Source of the DNA: Thermoplasmata archaeon
Lineage (GTDB): Archaea > Thermoplasmatota > Thermoplasmata > Lutacidiplasmatales > UBA184
Assembly: GCA_022750195.1 (NCBI GenBank)
Contig: JAKIWE010000001.1
Span: 432,672-496,671, forward strand
DNA: 64,000 bases
Direction: 5' to 3'
The translations under genes and the position numbers were made by a program. This document shows positions 59,696-64,000 of this stretch, in pieces. The first letter of the stretch is position 1, and every line of letters begins with the position of its first letter. The notes under the pieces were generated by a model, which worked only from the letters and a program-made list of their open reading frames with translations, did not search any database and was not told the DNA's origin.

Positions 59696-60118
59696 TCAGT
59701 GGTCTGACGCACACGGAGGGATCGGGTCACCGTGGGGGCAGACCGTCGGGTGCCGCTCAGCTTGGCAGAGTCGCTCGACCGTGCGATGGGACATCGCGAG
59801 GTCGACTTCGTGGGCCGCGGCGCAGACGTCTCCCGGGGGTAGCCCGAGCTGGCTGAACAGTCCCTCGGCGATCCGATGATGGCGGAGGTACTCGAGGTAG
59901 GTCGTCTGGCCCTTCGTGGAGAGCCGCGATTTCCCTCGAAATCTGGAGACGAGAGCGAGCCGCTCGAGCAACGTGACGTGCGCCAACGCGGACGGGGCGC
60001 TCACTTTGAGCGCTTGTGCGATCGCCTTGAGCGAGGCGCCGTGCTCGGGGGTTTCCCTCCCGGTGATGGCCGCGAGGGTCTCGACCTGACGCCGCGTGAG
60101 GCGCTGGAGCGTTTCCAT
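59696..60118 (-). CDS. DtxR/MntR-family metal-dependent repressor
   Basis: 140 aa. N-terminal winged helix (LKAIAQALKVSAPSALAHVT as recognition helix, LSTKGQTTYLEYLRHHRIAE as the DtxR dimer-domain start with HHR), metal-binding dimerisation region GLPPGDVCAAAHEVDLAMS, and a Cys/His-rich C-terminus (HPTVCPHGDPIPPCASDH). First gene of the metal-uptake operon and likely autorepressor. No SH3-like third domain, as in MntR. Confidence 0.92.
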   Translation of the reverse strand: METLQRLTRRQVETLAAITGRETPEHGASLKAIAQALKVSAPSALAHVTLLERLALVSRFRGKSRLSTKGQTTYLEYLRHHRIAEGLFSQLGLPPGDVCAAAHEVDLAMSHRTVERLCQAERHPTVCPHGDPIPPCASDH

Positions 60119-60139
60119 GTCTGCGCGAACTGCCGGGAC

Positions 60140-60169
60140 CTATTTATGGTAGACCCTAATTATTAGGGT
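60140..60169 (-). promoter_or_regulatory. TATA box and 17-bp palindromic operator of the metal operon
   Basis: ACCCTAAT-T-ATTAGGGT (60153-60169) is a perfect palindrome placed directly upstream of a TATA-like CATAAATAG (60148-60140), itself about 26 bases before the ATG at 60118. Position over the BRE/TATA region suits repression by the DtxR-type product when metal is plentiful. Confidence 0.75.
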
Positions 60170-60362
60170 AAGCCAAAAATACGCTCCGGGGCGCAAGGGT
60201 CCAGCGCGTTCTCCGCCCGACCTGCTGACGTCCTGCCCCGCGCCTTTCTTGCTGCTCGGGATTCGCAGACGACGAGTCGGGCACGAGGCGGAGGGCGGTC
60301 TCGATCGAGCCTGGTCGGGGGTATATGGGACGGTCGCCTACCGAGGTCCAAGGGAGGAAAAA

Positions 60363-60743
60363 ATGGCGATACACGACGAGACCCGCCGCGTCGCCGAGAA
60401 CTTCTTCGCCGCCTGGACGTCCAACAAACCCGCCGAAGCGCGCGCGCTGATGGCGAACGACCTAGAGTATTCCGGTCCCCTCAACCGATACCACCGTGCC
60501 GACGATCTACTCCCACCGCTCATGCGCTTTGCCGCGATGCTCTCGGGAGCCCGAATCGTCGAGCTCGTGGTCGAGCGCAACAAAGCCGCGCTGATGTACG
60601 ACTGCGAGCTTCCGCCACCCGTCGGGACGCTCCGAACGGCCTCCTTTCAGCGGATCGAGGGAGGCAAGATCCGAGAGTATCTCCAGGCCTTCGACGCCAC
60701 GGAGTTGCGACGTCTCCCCGGAGCCCAGGGGGGTCGGAGCTGA
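60363..60743 (+). CDS. SnoaL-like/NTF2-fold protein
   Basis: 126 aa from ATG 60363 with a strong Shine-Dalgarno-like GGGAGGAAAA upstream. NTF2-fold pattern: ETRRVAENFFAAWTSNKPAE, LMANDLEYSGPLNRYHRADD, RIVELVVERNKAALMYDCEL, FQRIEGGKIREYLQAFDAT. Family members are isomerases, hydrolases or binding proteins. No operon partner is evident; divergent from the metal operon. Confidence 0.85.
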   Translation: MAIHDETRRVAENFFAAWTSNKPAEARALMANDLEYSGPLNRYHRADDLLPPLMRFAAMLSGARIVELVVERNKAALMYDCELPPPVGTLRTASFQRIEGGKIREYLQAFDATELRRLPGAQGGRS

Positions 60744-60848
60744 ACCGAGCCCTGCGCGCGCCTCACCTCCGTGCAGGGCGAGCGAAAGGGCGGGTCGTGA
60801 GCGGGTGGCCCGTGGGTCACTCAACAACCCCTAGCCCGCCTTGACCAG

Positions 60849-61613
60849 GTGTCGGTGCACGTGATCGGCGGCCCCCCAGTCGCGCTCCCAGCGCCCCGTC
60901 GGTTCGTGGTGCCCCTTCTCGCGAGTCGGGTAGAATCCCCGACGATCATGACCTTCGAGTTTTCGACGGCGAATACAGGATTCCGGTACCTCTCCCAGCA
61001 GGCGATTCGCCTGGCCCTCCCCGGCGTGGAGGATCCCTGGGGGGCGGCGCGAACTTTCTCCCTCTCCTCAAGCCCGACAGAGATCGACCGCCTGAGCGTG
61101 ACGTGCAGGATCTCGGAGACGCCGTTCAAACAAGCCTTGTCCCGGCTCCAGCCAGGTGAGACCGCGGAAGTGTACGGCCCCCTGGGCGTGTTCTTGTTCG
61201 ATCCGTCTCGGCCGGCCCTCTTCCTCGCTGGCGGCATCGGAATCACGCCGTTCCGAGGCATGCTGAGGTACGCGGCGGACACGCACGTCGCGTCCGAGCG
61301 TCGCCTCCTCTACTCGGCACGGACGGCGGAGGACCTGATCTTTCGTCGCGAGTTGGACGAGTTTGCGCGCATCGGCCCCCAGGTCCGCGTCGACTATTCG
61401 GTGACGCGATCGGGGGGTTCGTCCACCCCGTGGGAGGGCCGGAAAGGGCGGATCGACGAGCCGTCCATCCGCGAGGCGATTCGCGGCATGGACCGGCCGA
61501 AGGTCTACGTGGCCGGACTCCCGGAGATGGTCACCGAGATCGTCGGGATCCTGCAAGAGCGCCTCGGTGTTGCCGAGGACGACGTCGATTACGAGGTGTT
61601 CCGGGGCTTCTGA
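60849..61613 (+). CDS. FAD/NAD(P)H-binding oxidoreductase (ferredoxin reductase-like)
   Basis: 254 aa from a GTG. FAD-binding RTFSLSSSPTE, NAD(P)-binding LFLAGGIGITPFRGMLRYAA, and YVAGLPEMVTEIVGIL at the C-terminus match the ferredoxin-NADP reductase superfamily. No iron-sulphur cluster motif. Electron transfer to an unidentified partner. Confidence 0.88.
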   Translation: MSVHVIGGPPVALPAPRRFVVPLLASRVESPTIMTFEFSTANTGFRYLSQQAIRLALPGVEDPWGAARTFSLSSSPTEIDRLSVTCRISETPFKQALSRLQPGETAEVYGPLGVFLFDPSRPALFLAGGIGITPFRGMLRYAADTHVASERRLLYSARTAEDLIFRRELDEFARIGPQVRVDYSVTRSGGSSTPWEGRKGRIDEPSIREAIRGMDRPKVYVAGLPEMVTEIVGILQERLGVAEDDVDYEVFRGF

Positions 61614-61627
61614 CGCGGCGCCCCTGA

Positions 61628-62278
61628 TCAGTCAGCGCCGTAGGGGGCGTCGGCCAGGTCGGAGAAGACGGACACGGACGAACTCTGGGCCGAGTCGGTG
61701 TTCTCGACGATGAAATCGTACGACCCGGGCCCGAGTTGAATGGCGGAAAGGGCCGCGGTGGTCGTCGGACCGGTGCTCCAGTTCGCCGCGAGCTCCCCTG
61801 AAGATCCTGCGGGCGGGTCGGCCCCGTAGGTTCCGTTGGAGCCGGACCAGCCCGGATACGCTCCAGTTGGGACGATCCAGAGCTTGACAACGGATGAGGC
61901 TCGGAGCTGACCGTACACCTCGGAGACCGACGGAACGGCGAACCAGACGCTCTCGAAGTGACCGGCCCCCACGTCCCATATGGTCCCAGCTGGGAGAATC
62001 ACGATCGAGTCATTGGGGGCGGGGGGTGGAGTCGGAGGCGGTTTGCCGTTCGCGAGGCTGGGAGCGGGGGGGAGGCCGAAGACCCCGACCCAGAGCGCTC
62101 CCCCCAGAAGGACCGCGAGCGCGGCGCCGAGGACCAAAGGGAGTCGGGATCGCCGGTGTCGCCGAGCGACCCCAGGACCTTCCGACCGGGGACTCTCTCC
62201 GGGCGGCCCACCGGAGCCCTGCGGCCGGAGCGGCGGGTCGAGGTCCGCCGAGGCGGCGGCCCGTTTCTCGCTCACCAT
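61628..62278 (-). CDS. Membrane-anchored secreted protein
   Basis: 216 aa. Pro/Arg-rich cytoplasmic N-terminus, TM helix LPLVLGAALAVLLGGALWVG, then an extracellular beta domain (SIVILPAGTIWDVGAGHFES, VWFAVPSVSEVYGQ, YDFIVENTDSAQSSSVSVF). No family recognised. Confidence 0.65.
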   Translation of the reverse strand: MVSEKRAAASADLDPPLRPQGSGGPPGESPRSEGPGVARRHRRSRLPLVLGAALAVLLGGALWVGVFGLPPAPSLANGKPPPTPPPAPNDSIVILPAGTIWDVGAGHFESVWFAVPSVSEVYGQLRASSVVKLWIVPTGAYPGWSGSNGTYGADPPAGSSGELAANWSTGPTTTAALSAIQLGPGSYDFIVENTDSAQSSSVSVFSDLADAPYGAD

Positions 62279-62510
62279 GGAGCCATGTCGACGACGGAGC
62301 GATATGGTTGTCGCACCACCTCCGGAGTCGTTCGCGAGGGGCGGGCGAGTTTCGGGGGGACGCCGGGGAGGTTATCGACGCCGAGGACGATCGCGCTATC
62401 ACCGAGTCGGGGGCGACGCTCGTTCGCCCCTGGTGAGCGTCGGCTCGGCTCGATGGGGAGGCCAAGCACCGGGAGCCGCGGGCCACTCCCCCATCGTCGA
62501 GTGGCCGACG

Positions 62511-63251
62511 CTAAGGCCAATCCTTGTGGAGGTTCACGTCGAGCAGCAACAATTCGGAGGGTCGCTCCGCCTCGACCGCCACCGCGCCTTCACCTCGGAC
62601 CTCTGCTGCGGCGAGGGTCGGAAGGCGTTGCTCTCCCACCGTCACCGGGCCGCCGTTCAGGAGGTAGCAGTACAGACCCCGACCCGCCTCGACGGGATGC
62701 TCGACGGTCGCCCCCGCCTCGAGGTAGCTCGCGAACACGGCTCCGTCCGCGCGGAGCGGGAGCGCGCCGGAGTGGTGCGGCGACGCGAGCGGCAACCACC
62801 GGTTCGTCCTCTCCCCGCGGGCGACCTCTCGCTGCTCGACGGACGGTGCGAGGTCCCGCTGCTCGGGGATGAACCAGATCTGGACGAAACGCAACGGGAT
62901 GTCCGGGCGCGGATTGATCTCCGCGTGAAACATCCCACTACCGACTGTCGTGTGCTGAACACCGCCCTGGTGAAGCACGCCGCCCTTCCCTCGTTCGTCT
63001 TCGTGGCGGAACTCCCCCTCGGCCACGTAGGTGACGACCTCGTTCTGGCGGTGGGGGTGAAGCGGCCAGGTGGCTCCGGGGCTGAACGTATCGTCGTTGA
63101 GGACCCGGAGGTTACCGAACTGCACGTGCGCGGGGTCGCGGTACCGGTCGAACGAGAAATGCCACCGACCGTCGAAAGTCCCGTCCTGGATCGGACCGGA
63201 AGCGTGGTAGATGCTCTCCGGGGGTCGAACGACGACGGCGAGATCCCTCAT
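62511..63251 (-). CDS. Pirin-family protein
   Basis: 246 aa from ATG 63251. Bicupin with the pirin metal site visible: ATWPLHPHRQNEVVTYVAEG (His-x-His) and GSGMFHAEINP (His, Glu). Members include quercetinases and iron-binding regulators; which applies here is unknown. ATG overlaps the stop of the response regulator by 4 bp, so it is translated in the same operon. Confidence 0.92.
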   Translation of the reverse strand: MRDLAVVVRPPESIYHASGPIQDGTFDGRWHFSFDRYRDPAHVQFGNLRVLNDDTFSPGATWPLHPHRQNEVVTYVAEGEFRHEDERGKGGVLHQGGVQHTTVGSGMFHAEINPRPDIPLRFVQIWFIPEQRDLAPSVEQREVARGERTNRWLPLASPHHSGALPLRADGAVFASYLEAGATVEHPVEAGRGLYCYLLNGGPVTVGEQRLPTLAAAEVRGEGAVAVEAERPSELLLLDVNLHKDWP

Positions 63252-63829
63252 CGTTTGGCGGCGGTCCGGGGGGCGGGGGCGCCCATCCCCGGTGGGGCCC
63301 CGGGGCGCCCGGCACCAGCGGCGGGGGGCACGCGCGGGGTCGCGCACAGGGCGAGCGCCTCCTGGACCCGTTGGGCGCGCAGGGGCTTCATGATCACGTC
63401 CCTCGCCCCCTCGGCGAGGATCGTCTTGACGCGCGGATGGTCCCGGTCGTAGGCGGTCACGACGACGACGTTGAGGCGGGGGTTCCGGCTCAACAGCTGT
63501 CGGGCGAGCTCGTCCCCGTCGACGTCCTTGCCGTTCGCGCCGGGCTCGGTCGTCCGTGGGTAGGCGCTCCCGAGGTCCAGGTCGACGAAGACGACGTCCG
63601 GTCGCCAGCTCGTGAACAGCTGCATCGCCTCCGAGGAGCTGGTCGCGAGCCGGAGGTCGGGGAGCGCAACGCCGAGCTTCAGCAGGACCGCCTGCATGAG
63701 CCGCTGGGCGGAGGAGGAGTTCTCGACGGCGAGGATCTTGAGCGACGGCGCGTCCCGTTTCGACCGGGGCGGAGCCGGGAAGTCGTCGATGTCGAACTCC
63801 CGGTCCGCCGGGGGCCCCCGCTCGGTCAC
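63248..63829 (-). CDS. Response regulator receiver protein
   Basis: 193 aa from a GTG. CheY-like receiver: LKILAVENSSSAQRLMQAVL (first acidic pocket), PDVVFVDLDLG with phospho-Asp, VVVVTAYDRDHPRV, and DVIMKPLRAQRV with conserved Lys-Pro. The disordered N- and C-termini (GAPPGMGAPAPRTAAKR) carry no output domain. Overlaps both neighbours by 4 bp. Confidence 0.9.
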   Translation of the reverse strand: MTERGPPADREFDIDDFPAPPRSKRDAPSLKILAVENSSSAQRLMQAVLLKLGVALPDLRLATSSSEAMQLFTSWRPDVVFVDLDLGSAYPRTTEPGANGKDVDGDELARQLLSRNPRLNVVVVTAYDRDHPRVKTILAEGARDVIMKPLRAQRVQEALALCATPRVPPAAGAGRPGAPPGMGAPAPRTAAKR

Positions 63830-64000
63830 GGACCGCCTCCGTCCCCGTCCGTCTCGACGAGCGAGCGGACGGTCCTGAGGAGCTCAAGACGGTCGATCGG
63901 CTTCGCTAGATAGCCGCTGCAGCCCGCGTCCCGGGCTTTCGCTTCATCGCCTTTCATCGCGTAAGAGGTGACGGCGAGGATCGGCACGCTCGCGGTCCGC
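63826..64000 (-). CDS. Response regulator receiver domain, partial (cut by window edge)
   Basis: 57 codons remain. SVPILAVTSYAMKGDEAKAR then AGCSGYLAKPIDRLELLRTV is the C-terminal half of a CheY/DivK-type receiver, with the conserved Thr-Ser and Lys-Pro. Could be a stand-alone receiver or the tail of a hybrid histidine kinase; the 5' part lies outside the window. The stop overlaps the next start by 4 bp. Confidence 0.85.
   Translation of the reverse strand, partial: RTASVPILAVTSYAMKGDEAKARDAGCSGYLAKPIDRLELLRTVRSLVETDGDGGGP

Overview
The window looks like a chromosome segment of a GC-rich archaeon, most likely a member of the Thermoplasmatota; the lineage is inferred, not proven. The reasons are: many very large secreted or membrane-anchored surface proteins rich in N-glycosylation sequons with a C-terminal membrane anchor; repeated modules of the form F-x-E-x-G-L-P-x-G-T-x-W; TATA-like boxes about 26 bases upstream of start codons, which suggests leaderless mRNAs; a tRNA-Ile without encoded CCA; and an acid-type G1 peptidase. 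Several genes of bacterial flavour (LysR regulator, SRPBCC protein, pirin, response regulators) sit among them.

Layout. 1-11.6 kb: surface proteins on the minus strand (a sialidase-like propeller protein cut by the window edge, a propeller/polytopic membrane protein, an Ig/PKD-like protein). 12.5-14.9 kb: metabolic and regulatory genes, including a divergent SRPBCC/LysR pair with a perfect palindrome between them. 15.04 kb: tRNA-Ile(GAT). 15.1-43.2 kb: a composite integrated island. It starts with a tyrosine recombinase reading toward the tRNA and contains three copies of the 3' part of the tRNA gene (66 bp identical, at 15072, 36798 and 43132). This suggests two tandemly integrated related elements, A (about 21.7 kb, intact integrase) and B (about 6.3 kb, integrase reduced to a C-terminal remnant). 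Both end in the same module (winged-helix protein, 189-aa protein, conserved hairpin, att).

The most striking feature is inside the island. From 25.77 to 40.61 kb, sixteen copies of a roughly 50-bp bulged hairpin repeat, all in the same orientation, separate mostly single genes encoding small membrane, secreted or zinc-ribbon-like proteins. One cassette (a VOC-family protein) occurs twice, and the near-identity of the two copies starts and stops inside the flanking repeats. This is what is expected if a recombinase or replication process treats gene plus repeat as a movable unit. It resembles an integron cassette array, but gene orientations are mixed and no integron-type integrase is visible in the window. 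The left half of the island (20.99-25.67 kb) carries a second dispersed family, four copies of a small coding domain with the motif VATTPGLAE.

43.3-64 kb: chromosomal genes again. These are surface proteins (PKD protein, phosphoesterase with carboxypeptidase-regulatory-like repeats), a secreted redox set (Omp28-like thioredoxin-fold protein, a second secreted protein, a thioredoxin/CcdA fusion), a G1 glutamic peptidase, a four-gene metal-uptake operon (DtxR-type repressor, TroA/ZnuA-type binding protein, ATPase, permease) with a 17-bp palindromic operator, an oxidoreductase, and a response-regulator/response-regulator/pirin operon cut by the right edge. No rRNA genes or CRISPR arrays were seen. 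All functional calls come from reading the sequence; no database search was done.
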